64,000 bases of DNA from Pseudomonas fluorescens (GTDB lineage Bacteria; Pseudomonadota; Gammaproteobacteria; Pseudomonadales; Pseudomonadaceae). Location of the stretch: positions 5,888,501 to 5,952,500 of the forward strand of contig NZ_CP012830.1 in the NCBI RefSeq assembly GCF_001307155.1, given 5' to 3'. Both the position numbers and the translations under genes were made by a program. The notes beneath the pieces are model-generated. The model worked only from the letters and a program-made list of their open reading frames with translations. It was not told where the DNA came from and searched no databases. Below are positions 34,708 through 42,609 of the stretch, one piece after another (the stretch's first letter is position 1; each line of letters opens with the position of its first letter).

Positions 34708-35475
34708 ATGACTATTCGTGCCTCACGTTTTGCCCCCACTTGCCTGGCATCCTTGCTCGCCGTGTTCGCGTTTGGCTCAGCCCAGGCCGATGAAGTCCAG
34801 GTTGCGGTCGCAGCCAATTTCACCGCACCGATCCAGGCCATTGCCGCCGATTTCGAAAAAGACACCGGGCACAAACTGGTTGCCGCCTATGGCGCCACGG
34901 GCCAGTTCTACACCCAGATCAAAAATGGTGCGCCGTTCGAAGTGCTCCTGTCGGCTGACGACAGCACCCCGCAAAAACTCGAGAACGAAGGCGACACGGT
35001 CAAAGGTTCGCGTTTCACCTACGCCATCGGCACCCTGGCACTGTGGTCGGCCAAGGACGGTTACGTTGACGCCAAAGGCAAAGTGCTCAGCGACAACACC
35101 TATCAGCACCTGTCGATCGCCAACCCGAAAGCCGCCCCTTACGGTCTCGCGGCCACCCAGGTATTGGCTAAACTGGGCCTGACCGACAAGGTCAAGGGCA
35201 AGATCGTCGAAGGCCAGAACATCACCCAGGCCTACCAGTTCGTCTCCACCGGGAATGCGGAAATAGGCTTCGTCGCCTTGTCGCAGATCTATAAAGACGG
35301 CAAAGTCACCGGCGGTTCGGCGTGGATCGTTCCAGCCGACATGCACGACCCGATCAAACAAGACGCAGTGATCCTCAACAAAGGCAAAGACAACCCGGCC
35401 GCCAAGGCGCTGGTTGCTTACCTCAAAGGGCCTAAAGCCGCTGCCGTCATCAAGTCCTACGGTTATCAACTCTAA
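34708..35475 (+). CDS. modA: ModA, molybdate-binding periplasmic protein
   Basis: 255 residues with a Sec signal peptide ending near AQA-DEV (about residue 27) and the mature start VQVAVAANFTAPIQAIAADF of ModA. It captures molybdate, and probably tungstate, for ModBC. The stop is followed at once by the modB ATG. It is controlled by the ModE-type operator upstream. Confidence 0.93.
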   Translation: MTIRASRFAPTCLASLLAVFAFGSAQADEVQVAVAANFTAPIQAIAADFEKDTGHKLVAAYGATGQFYTQIKNGAPFEVLLSADDSTPQKLENEGDTVKGSRFTYAIGTLALWSAKDGYVDAKGKVLSDNTYQHLSIANPKAAPYGLAATQVLAKLGLTDKVKGKIVEGQNITQAYQFVSTGNAEIGFVALSQIYKDGKVTGGSAWIVPADMHDPIKQDAVILNKGKDNPAAKALVAYLKGPKAAAVIKSYGYQL

Positions 35476-36156
35476 ATGACGCTATCGAGTGCCGATATTT
35501 CCGCCATCTGGCTGACCCTCAAGCTGGCCTCCCTGACGACGGCCATCCTGCTGGTCATCGGCACTCCGATTGCGTTGTGGCTGTCGCGCACCCGCTCCTG
35601 GTTGCGCGGGCCCATCGGCGCCATTGTCGCCCTGCCCCTGGTGCTGCCGCCGACGGTGATCGGCTTCTATTTGCTGCTGACCCTCGGTCCTAACGGGGTC
35701 ATCGGCCAGTTCACCCAGGCACTGGGGCTGGGCACGTTGACGTTCAGTTTTGCCGGGCTGGTGATCGGTTCGGTTATCTACTCGATGCCCTTTGTCGTCC
35801 AGCCACTGCAGAACGCCTTCTCGGCGATTGGTCCGCGTCCGCTGGAGGTGGCCGCCACCTTGCGCGCCAACCCTTGGGACACTTTTTTCACCGTGATCTT
35901 GCCGTTGGCCAGGCCAGGCTTTATCACCGCGGCCATTCTCGGCTTCGCCCATACCGTCGGTGAGTTCGGCGTGGTGCTGATGATCGGCGGCAATATCCCG
36001 GACAAAACCCGCGTGGTGTCAGTGCAGATCTACGATCATGTCGAAGCCATGGAATATGGCCAGGCCCACTGGCTGGCCGGGGCAATGCTGGCGTTCTCGT
36101 TCCTGGTATTGCTGGCGCTGTACTCCAGCCGCAAAACCAAAGCCGGCTGGAGCTGA
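35476..36156 (+). CDS. modB: ModB, molybdate ABC permease
   Basis: 226 residues with five or six membrane helices. The cytoplasmic EAA-type loop reads EVAATLRANPWDTFFTVILP. It starts on the base after the modA stop and forms the channel with ModC. Confidence 0.93.
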   Translation: MTLSSADISAIWLTLKLASLTTAILLVIGTPIALWLSRTRSWLRGPIGAIVALPLVLPPTVIGFYLLLTLGPNGVIGQFTQALGLGTLTFSFAGLVIGSVIYSMPFVVQPLQNAFSAIGPRPLEVAATLRANPWDTFFTVILPLARPGFITAAILGFAHTVGEFGVVLMIGGNIPDKTRVVSVQIYDHVEAMEYGQAHWLAGAMLAFSFLVLLALYSSRKTKAGWS

Positions 36157-36159
36157 TCG

Positions 36160-37248
36160 ATGACCTCAACGATTCACGCTCGGCTGAAACTGAGCTACCC
36201 GGATTTTTCCCTGGACGTCGACCTGCACCTGCCCGGCCGCGGCGTCACGGCGCTGTACGGTCATTCCGGCTCGGGCAAAACCACCTGCCTGCGCTGCATC
36301 GCCGGACTGGAAAAGGCCGAACAAGGCTTTATCCAGATCAATGATGAAATCTGGCAGGACAGCGACAAGAAACTCTTTGTCGCCCCGCACAAACGGGCGC
36401 TGGGTTATGTGTTTCAGGAGGCCAGTCTGTTTCCCCATCTGTCGGTGCTGGCCAACCTGGAATTTGGCCTGCGGCGTATTCCACGCCAGAAACGCCGGGT
36501 CGACATGGCCCACGCCACCGAACTGCTGGGAATCGGCCACTTGCTCGGCCGACATCCACAACACCTCTCGGGCGGCGAGCGCCAACGGGTCGGTATTGCC
36601 CGGGCGTTGCTCACCAGCCCGAAACTGCTGTTGATGGACGAGCCACTGGCCGCGCTGGACTCGCAGCGCAAAAGCGAAATCCTGCCGTACCTCGAACGAC
36701 TGCACGACGAATTGGAAATCCCGGTGCTGTACGTCAGTCACTCGCAGGATGAGGTCGCACGACTGGCCGACCACATTGTCCTGCTGAGCTACGGCAAAGC
36801 CCTGGCCAGCGGGCCCATCGGCGAAACGCTGGCGCGGCTCGACCTGCCACTGGCCTTGGGCGACGACGCCGGCGTAGTGATCGAGGGTCAGGTGACGGAC
36901 TACGACGCCCATTACCAACTGCTGGCCCTGCAACTGCCCCGCAGCCAATTGAATGTGCGGGTCGCGCATTCGCCTATGGCCGTGGGCAAGTTGTTGCGCA
37001 TCAAAGTCCAGGCTCGCGATGTCAGCCTGAGTCTTCAGGGCGGTGAACTCAGCAGCATCCTCAATCGCTTGCCAGTGACGGTCACCAGCGAAATTTCCGC
37101 GGACAACGCCGCCCATGTGCTGGTACGCCTGGACGCTGCGGGAACACCGTTGCTCGCGCGCATCACCCGCTATTCCCGCGATCACTTGCAACTGCATCCC
37201 GGCCAGCAACTATGGGCGCAAATCAAGGCGGTGGCGGTCCTCGCGTAA
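36160..37248 (+). CDS. modC: ModC, molybdate ABC ATPase with TOBE domain
   Basis: 362 residues. Walker A GHSGSGKTT, signature LSGGERQRVGIARALL, Walker B LLMDEPLAALD and switch His (YVSHSQDE) are all intact. The C-terminal TOBE/MOP domain (about 290-360) binds molybdate and can shut the transporter. It starts three bases after the modB stop, so modABC is one transcript. Confidence 0.94.
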   Translation: MTSTIHARLKLSYPDFSLDVDLHLPGRGVTALYGHSGSGKTTCLRCIAGLEKAEQGFIQINDEIWQDSDKKLFVAPHKRALGYVFQEASLFPHLSVLANLEFGLRRIPRQKRRVDMAHATELLGIGHLLGRHPQHLSGGERQRVGIARALLTSPKLLLMDEPLAALDSQRKSEILPYLERLHDELEIPVLYVSHSQDEVARLADHIVLLSYGKALASGPIGETLARLDLPLALGDDAGVVIEGQVTDYDAHYQLLALQLPRSQLNVRVAHSPMAVGKLLRIKVQARDVSLSLQGGELSSILNRLPVTVTSEISADNAAHVLVRLDAAGTPLLARITRYSRDHLQLHPGQQLWAQIKAVAVLA

Positions 37249-37429
37249 ACGGCTGGGGCGTGCAACAAGACCATAAGCGTTGTAAGGGGAAAGTCTTTTG
37301 AGCTAGGCTAGCCGCCTCTCCCCTATGCCGGATGACCTTTCGACGTGAACAACTAAGCCTTTCAAAAATGTATGCGCAACAAGCTGCCACCGGCACTTGT
37401 TGGTCTTTTCGACATTTTTTGGAGGTGCC

Positions 37430-39082
37430 ATGACTCACGTCACGCGTCTGCCTGTGCTCGTAACCCTGAACCAACTGTCCTATCAGCTCGCCAATGGCGA
37501 AACACTGTTCGACTCCCTGAACCTGCACTTCGATCATCGTCCCACCGGCATTGTTGGCCGTAACGGCGTCGGCAAATCCGTGCTTGCCCGACTGATTGCC
37601 GGCGACTTGACGCCCGCTTCCGGCACACTCAGCCGCTTTGGCAGCGTCGCCTATGTGGCGCAAGAGCCGATTGCGATCAGCGGCCAGAGCGTTGCGCAAG
37701 CGGCGGGTATCGCCGAGACACTCGATGCGCTCGCCCGGCTGGCCAGCGGCAGCGCATCCACCCAAGACCTTGAACAGGCGGCTGAACGCTGGGATCTGCC
37801 CGAACAATTGCGCCTGTTGTTCGATGAAGCCGGCCTGCCAGAGCTGATGGCGCAACACCCTATGGACGCCCTCAGCGGCGGCCAACGTGCCCGCATCGCA
37901 CTGATCGGCGCATTCCTCAGCCAGGCCGATTTGCTGGTGCTGGATGAACCGACCAACCATCTGGATGCTGACGGCCGCCGCTGGCTAATGGACCGGCTCG
38001 ACCACTGGCGCGGAGGGGTGATCGTGGTCAGCCATGATCGAACGGTGCTCAACAGCCTTCAACGCATCGTCGAACTCAGCGCACTGGGTGTGCAGGTCTT
38101 TGGTGGTAATCATGCGGCTTACCTTGAGCAGCGCGAAGTCGAGCAAGCTGCGGCGCATGCAGCCCTTGAGCACAACCGCACCCTGCGCAGTCGCGAGCTG
38201 AAACGGCTACAGCGCGAACACGACACCATTCAGCGACGCGCTGCCGGATCACGCAAAAACGCTGAAACCGCCAACGTCTCACGCTTCGAACGCGCCAGGA
38301 TGAAAGGTGCGGCCACCAAGATCATGGGCCACGTACGTCACGCTCATCAGGCCCAGAAATCAGCGATGAATGAGCAGGTACGGGAGGCCAACGCACGGAT
38401 TAAACCGTCAGAGCCGGTGCTGATGACCCTGCCGGGAACCGCTGTGCCGGCCAACCGACAGGTGATCACGCTGATCGACGCGCAACTGCCCTGGCTGGCA
38501 CCCGAGGCGCCAACGACATTCCTCACTATTTCACTTGCAGGCCCTGTGCGCATTGCGCTCAGTGGGCCGAACGGCTGCGGAAAATCCACCTTGCTGAAAA
38601 TGCTCGCAGCGCACTGCAACCCTGTCAGCGGTGATTGCCTGACCCACGTGCCCAACGCTTACCTTGACCAACGACTGGAGTTGCTCGATCCAGAACGCTC
38701 CATCGTCGAGCAGTTGAACCTGCTCGACACACCGCTATCGGAAGGCTCGGTGCGCAGCCGGCTGGCCCAGCTGCAACTGGACGCTGTGCGGGTGAACGTG
38801 CCGACTCGCCTGCTCAGCGGTGGCGAACGTTTGAAAGCGGCTATTGCCATCGCGTTATGGCGAGAAAACCCGGCCCAGTTGCTGTTGCTTGACGAGCCGA
38901 CCAATCACCTCGACCTTGTGTCTGTGCAGGCGCTGGAACAGGCATTACGCGACTTTCCCGGAGCGCTCATTGCCGCCTCCCATGACACCGAATTCCTGCG
39001 GGCCCTGGCGCCCACCCATACCTTGCACTGGCAGCCTACGGGGTGGAACCTGCAACGTGTCGAAGCGCGGTCTGAGCATTGA
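37430..39082 (+). CDS. ABC-F family ATPase
   Basis: 550 residues with two ABC domains and no membrane part. First domain: GRNGVGKSV, LSGGQRARIALIGAFL, LVLDEPTNHLDADG. A charged linker rich in Arg and Lys (about 250-320) follows. Second domain: GPNGCGKSTLL, LLSGGERLKAAIAIAL, LLLDEPTNHLDL. ABC-F proteins act on ribosomes; this one resembles the YheS/Uup-like or resistance-type members, and which is not clear. GGAGG precedes the ATG at 37430. Confidence 0.88.
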   Translation: MTHVTRLPVLVTLNQLSYQLANGETLFDSLNLHFDHRPTGIVGRNGVGKSVLARLIAGDLTPASGTLSRFGSVAYVAQEPIAISGQSVAQAAGIAETLDALARLASGSASTQDLEQAAERWDLPEQLRLLFDEAGLPELMAQHPMDALSGGQRARIALIGAFLSQADLLVLDEPTNHLDADGRRWLMDRLDHWRGGVIVVSHDRTVLNSLQRIVELSALGVQVFGGNHAAYLEQREVEQAAAHAALEHNRTLRSRELKRLQREHDTIQRRAAGSRKNAETANVSRFERARMKGAATKIMGHVRHAHQAQKSAMNEQVREANARIKPSEPVLMTLPGTAVPANRQVITLIDAQLPWLAPEAPTTFLTISLAGPVRIALSGPNGCGKSTLLKMLAAHCNPVSGDCLTHVPNAYLDQRLELLDPERSIVEQLNLLDTPLSEGSVRSRLAQLQLDAVRVNVPTRLLSGGERLKAAIAIALWRENPAQLLLLDEPTNHLDLVSVQALEQALRDFPGALIAASHDTEFLRALAPTHTLHWQPTGWNLQRVEARSEH

Positions 39083-39172
39083 ATCAAGCGACGAACAGCA
39101 CAGACCGCTTTTGCACCTTTTCAACTTGCTTCTATAGTTGATGTGTACATGACTGGAGCGTCCGGTGACGCC

Positions 39173-39397
39173 ATGGAAGACATATTCGTTGTGAAGCGTT
39201 GCAACAAGGCCACCGTTCAGGGTCGCCGTGCGGGTGAAGTGTCTGGTCAGCAGCCGATAACGGCGGTCTGGTACCGGATCGCCGATACACGCACGGGTGG
39301 CGGCTTTATAGGTGACGGTTATGAGCGTATGGAAGATGCCATGAAGGAGTGCCGACGGCTCAATGCCGCCAGCTCGCGGGTCTCGCGTAAAGTCTGA
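39173..39397 (+). CDS. Small hypothetical protein
   Basis: 74 residues beginning MEDIFVVKRCNKATVQGRRA, with WYRIADTRTGGGFIGDGYER in the middle. A GGTGA site lies upstream; an alternative start ten codons earlier (39149) cannot be excluded. No family is recognised. Confidence 0.6.
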   Translation: MEDIFVVKRCNKATVQGRRAGEVSGQQPITAVWYRIADTRTGGGFIGDGYERMEDAMKECRRLNAASSRVSRKV

Positions 39398-39547
39398 AAC
39401 CCAGGCTGCACGCGGCTCCGCTGCCATTGGCATTGCGGGTCTATACTGATTCCAGCTGAAGGATCGGCGACTTCATCGGCAAACGCTCGCGCCCGGCGAG
39501 CGTTTTGTTGCTCGATCAAAAGCTTCTCTGATACGGAGGTGTTTCTC

Positions 39548-39778
39548 ATGTCCGAAAAAGAGTCCATCACTACCTTGCTGACCCTGCTCGACTCACGTCA
39601 GGCGCGCTTGGCGGCTGCCTGCAAGGAAATCGCCGACTGGGTCGATATCCATGGCGGCCACCCCACCGCGATGAAAATTCGCGACCGTCTGCAAGACATC
39701 GAGAAAGATGCCCCGCTGATTCAGAACGCGCTGACATCACTCAAACCTGTCGACCGGCCACTGCCTCGATTCCGCTAA
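39548..39778 (+). CDS. Small hypothetical protein
   Basis: 76 residues, mostly helical (SEKESITTLLTLLDSRQARL), with a good GGAGGT ribosome site seven bases before the ATG. No family is recognised. A weak hairpin (AGTCCCGA / TCGGGACT) follows and faces the convergent xdhC-like gene. Confidence 0.68.
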   Translation: MSEKESITTLLTLLDSRQARLAAACKEIADWVDIHGGHPTAMKIRDRLQDIEKDAPLIQNALTSLKPVDRPLPRFR

Positions 39779-39846
39779 GCAAGTCCCGATTCATACGCTG
39801 AAGTCGGGACTCGCCAGGGATCGGCAGCACACCGACACGCTGTTTT

Positions 39847-40818
39847 TCAGAGTTGATCCCGAGCTATACCGCTGCGAATACGCAGAATATCGGCGAGCAC
39901 CGCCAAGGCGATTTCCGCGGGTGTCTTGCTGCCCAGATTAAGCCCGATCGGCGCGTGAATACGGGCCAGCTCAGCTTCGCCCAAACCACCGATACGCCGT
40001 AAACGCTCAAAGCGCTTTTGCGAGGTTTGCATCGAGCCCATCACACCGATGTAAAACGCCTCGGTGCGCACCGCTTCCATCATGGCCAGGTCGTCGATGC
40101 GCGGATCGTGTGTCAGCGCCACCACGGCGGTATCGCTGTGGCAACCACCATTGGCGATGAACATCGACGGCAACTCGCGACGAATCTCCACGTTCTCAAG
40201 GACCACACCATCGAGGACTTCATCACGCGGATCGCACAGAATCACTTCGAAACCCAGCCCCACGGCAAACTCGGCACACGCCTGGGACACGCTGGAATAA
40301 CCGGCGAGCAACAAGCGTTGGGCCGCACCGATACGCACACGCACCCGGTCGATTTCCCGTTCGATACGCGGCCCGTGTTCACGGTCAACCAGTAGACTGC
40401 GTGCGCCGCTGGCCAGATTCACTTCGCGAATCAAACGACGCTGCCCCAGCAACGCGGACTCCAGTTCGCGCAGATGGGCTTGGACCTCGCATTCAGGTTC
40501 AAGCTTTTCCACCAGTACGTCGAGTAACCCGCCGCAGGGCAGTTTTATCGTGGAACGTGGATCATCACCTTCGCCGTAACGCACCACCGAAACGGCGTCG
40601 AGGAACGCCCCTTCGGCCATGCGCGCCAGAAAGTCGTCCTCGACGCAGCCGCCCGACAACGAGCCAATCCATTGCCCGCTGTCGTTGACCGCCAACATCG
40701 AGCCCGGCGCACGAGGCGCCGAGCCGTAGGTGCCGAGCACGCTGCAGAGCCATACATGCTGACCAGCGCTGGACCAGGCCAACGCTCGCCGAACCACTTG
40801 CAGGTCAAGATGCTGCAT
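39847..40818 (-). CDS. XdhC-family molybdoenzyme maturation factor
   Basis: 323 residues with the XdhC/CoxI N-terminal block (VLGTYGSAPRAPGSMLAV, LSGGCVEDD) and a C-terminal Rossmann domain (VALTHDPRIDD, FYIGVMGS). Such proteins carry and sulfurate the molybdenum cofactor and load it into one partner enzyme. It is the last gene of the operon, starting one base after the cytochrome stop, so its partner should be the 943-residue dehydrogenase. The ATG at 40818 is preferred over one ten codons upstream. Confidence 0.85.
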   Translation of the reverse strand: MQHLDLQVVRRALAWSSAGQHVWLCSVLGTYGSAPRAPGSMLAVNDSGQWIGSLSGGCVEDDFLARMAEGAFLDAVSVVRYGEGDDPRSTIKLPCGGLLDVLVEKLEPECEVQAHLRELESALLGQRRLIREVNLASGARSLLVDREHGPRIEREIDRVRVRIGAAQRLLLAGYSSVSQACAEFAVGLGFEVILCDPRDEVLDGVVLENVEIRRELPSMFIANGGCHSDTAVVALTHDPRIDDLAMMEAVRTEAFYIGVMGSMQTSQKRFERLRRIGGLGEAELARIHAPIGLNLGSKTPAEIALAVLADILRIRSGIARDQL

Positions 40819-40819
40819 A

Positions 40820-42067
40820 TCAGTGTGCCTTGTGCTCAACGGGAGCATCTGCCTTCAATTGCTCGATCTGGCCGATCAGCAGATCAGCCGGTTGACCGCC
40901 CCAGGCCTGACGCAAATAGCTGATCAGGTCCGTCATTTGTTGATTGCTCAACTTGTCGGCGAAACCCGGCATCGGTTGCATGCGCTCGAAGCCGGCAAAT
41001 TTTTGCTCGCCAATCCCGTCTTCGATCACCCGCAACAGGTTGCGCGGATCTTCCAGGCGCAACGTGGTGTTGCCTTGCATCGCCACCGCGATGTGCGGCT
41101 TGCCCTCGCCGTTGACGCCATGGCAACCGGCGCAAACGTTCAGGTAATCCTGACGGCCGCGCCGGGCGCTTTCGGTCATTTTGTCCAACGGCACTTCGCT
41201 CAACACCCGCGCTTGCGGTGGCGGGTCGCCGAGCAGGAAAGTCGCCATGGACGCCAGGTCCGGCTCATTGAGGTTCTGGGTGCTGTTATGAAACACCGGA
41301 AACATCTCGTTGAACATCGTACCTTGAGCGCTCATGCCGTGCTTGAGGAAAGAACTCAGGTCCTGATGCGTCCAGCCGCGTGCCGCCAAATCGTTGGCGA
41401 GCAAGCTCGGCGCCAGATAGCCATTGAGCAGGCCGCCGGTCAAGCGTTTGTCTTGTTGCATCGCGCCGGGCAAACCACGCGGCGTGTGGCATTCGCCACA
41501 GTGACCGAGTACGTCGACCAGGTACTGGCCGCGTTTCCAGTCTTCACTTTTGCCTTCAGCCGGCGTCAGTTTCACGTCCTTGCCGTAGAGCATGTTCCAG
41601 CCCATCAACCCCAGACGCACGTTGAACGGAAAGCTCAGGCGGGTGACCGGTGCAGCACGGTTGATCGGCGCGACCGTCTGCAGGTACGCGTGAATGGCGT
41701 CGGAGTCTTCACGCGGCATCAAGTGATACGAGGTGTACGGCATCGCCGGGTACAGGTTGGCGCCATCACGACGCTTGCCTTCGGTCAGCGCAGCGAAGAA
41801 TTCATCGTCGCTGTACTGGCCGATCCCGTGGTCTTTGTCCGGGGTGATATTGGTGCCATAAATGGTGCCGAACGGTGACACGATCGGCAGGCCGCCCGCG
41901 TAAGGCGCGCCACCGGGTGCGGTGTGGCAAGCCATGCAGTCCGCCGCCCGCGCCAGGTATTCACCGCGCTTGATCTGCTGCTGATCGGCTGCCTGGGCCT
42001 GCTGGATCGCCATCAGCGAAACGGCCAGGCCAACCGCCGTGCCAAGGCTGGAAAGTAGTCGCTTCAT
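40820..42067 (-). CDS. Tri-haem cytochrome c subunit of a periplasmic dehydrogenase
   Basis: 415 residues with a Sec signal (residues 1-27, ending AQA) and three CxxCH haem sites at Cys44, Cys190 and Cys312. This is the architecture of the cytochrome subunits of membrane-bound alcohol/aldehyde dehydrogenases. It should move electrons from the molybdopterin enzyme to the respiratory chain. It begins two bases after the stop of the [2Fe-2S] subunit, with AGGAGGG upstream. Confidence 0.9.
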   Translation of the reverse strand: MKRLLSSLGTAVGLAVSLMAIQQAQAADQQQIKRGEYLARAADCMACHTAPGGAPYAGGLPIVSPFGTIYGTNITPDKDHGIGQYSDDEFFAALTEGKRRDGANLYPAMPYTSYHLMPREDSDAIHAYLQTVAPINRAAPVTRLSFPFNVRLGLMGWNMLYGKDVKLTPAEGKSEDWKRGQYLVDVLGHCGECHTPRGLPGAMQQDKRLTGGLLNGYLAPSLLANDLAARGWTHQDLSSFLKHGMSAQGTMFNEMFPVFHNSTQNLNEPDLASMATFLLGDPPPQARVLSEVPLDKMTESARRGRQDYLNVCAGCHGVNGEGKPHIAVAMQGNTTLRLEDPRNLLRVIEDGIGEQKFAGFERMQPMPGFADKLSNQQMTDLISYLRQAWGGQPADLLIGQIEQLKADAPVEHKAH

Positions 42068-42069
42068 GC

Positions 42070-42609
42070 TCAACCCTCCTTGACCAGGCCGAGATCGGTC
42101 AACACGTGGCGCGTGGCGCTGTAATAGCGCACGTAGCCGGTGCAGCGGCAAATGTGGTGGCCGAGGCTGTCTTCGATAACTGCTTCCAGTTGGCTTTTGC
42201 TGATCGGCTGACGCTGGAGTTTTTCAACCAGTACGGTCGCGGCGTTGACGAAGCCCGGGGCGCAATAGCTGCACTGGAAGGCGAATTCATCGACGAAGCG
42301 TTGCTGAATCGGGGTCAGCTCGGTGACCTTGCCGCTTTCATCGCGGCGCGCATGGCCTTCAATGGTGCGGACTTTCTTGCCCTCGAAGTAATGCGCGCCG
42401 GTAATGCAGGTGCGTACTTCTTCGCTGGTGCCGTCGGGGTTGTCGACAATCACCACGCAGGCGTGACAAATGCCCTGGCCACAGCCCAGGCGCGAGCCGG
42501 TGAGGTTTCGGTATTCGTGCAGGTAGTCGATCATCGGCAGATCATCAGGGACCTCGACGGGACCGACGGATTGACCATTGAGGGTCATTTGAAGCGGACA
42601 GTTAGCCAT
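42070..42609 (-). CDS. [2Fe-2S] subunit of the molybdopterin dehydrogenase
   Basis: 179 residues. Plant-type ferredoxin cluster by Cys43, 48, 51 and 68; second cluster by Cys113, 116, 154 and 156 (QCSYCAPGF, HHICRCTGYVRYY). Both are complete, as in xanthine-oxidase-family small subunits. It has no own signal peptide, so it probably leaves the cell body bound to the Tat-exported large subunit. Its start overlaps the large-subunit end by 8 bases. Confidence 0.92.
   Translation of the reverse strand: MANCPLQMTLNGQSVGPVEVPDDLPMIDYLHEYRNLTGSRLGCGQGICHACVVIVDNPDGTSEEVRTCITGAHYFEGKKVRTIEGHARRDESGKVTELTPIQQRFVDEFAFQCSYCAPGFVNAATVLVEKLQRQPISKSQLEAVIEDSLGHHICRCTGYVRYYSATRHVLTDLGLVKEG

Noticed and set aside
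40823..41878. Plus-strand frame of 351 codons antisense to the tri-haem cytochrome
   Set aside because: Shadow frame: the opposite strand has three CxxCH sites, a signal peptide and operon spacing.
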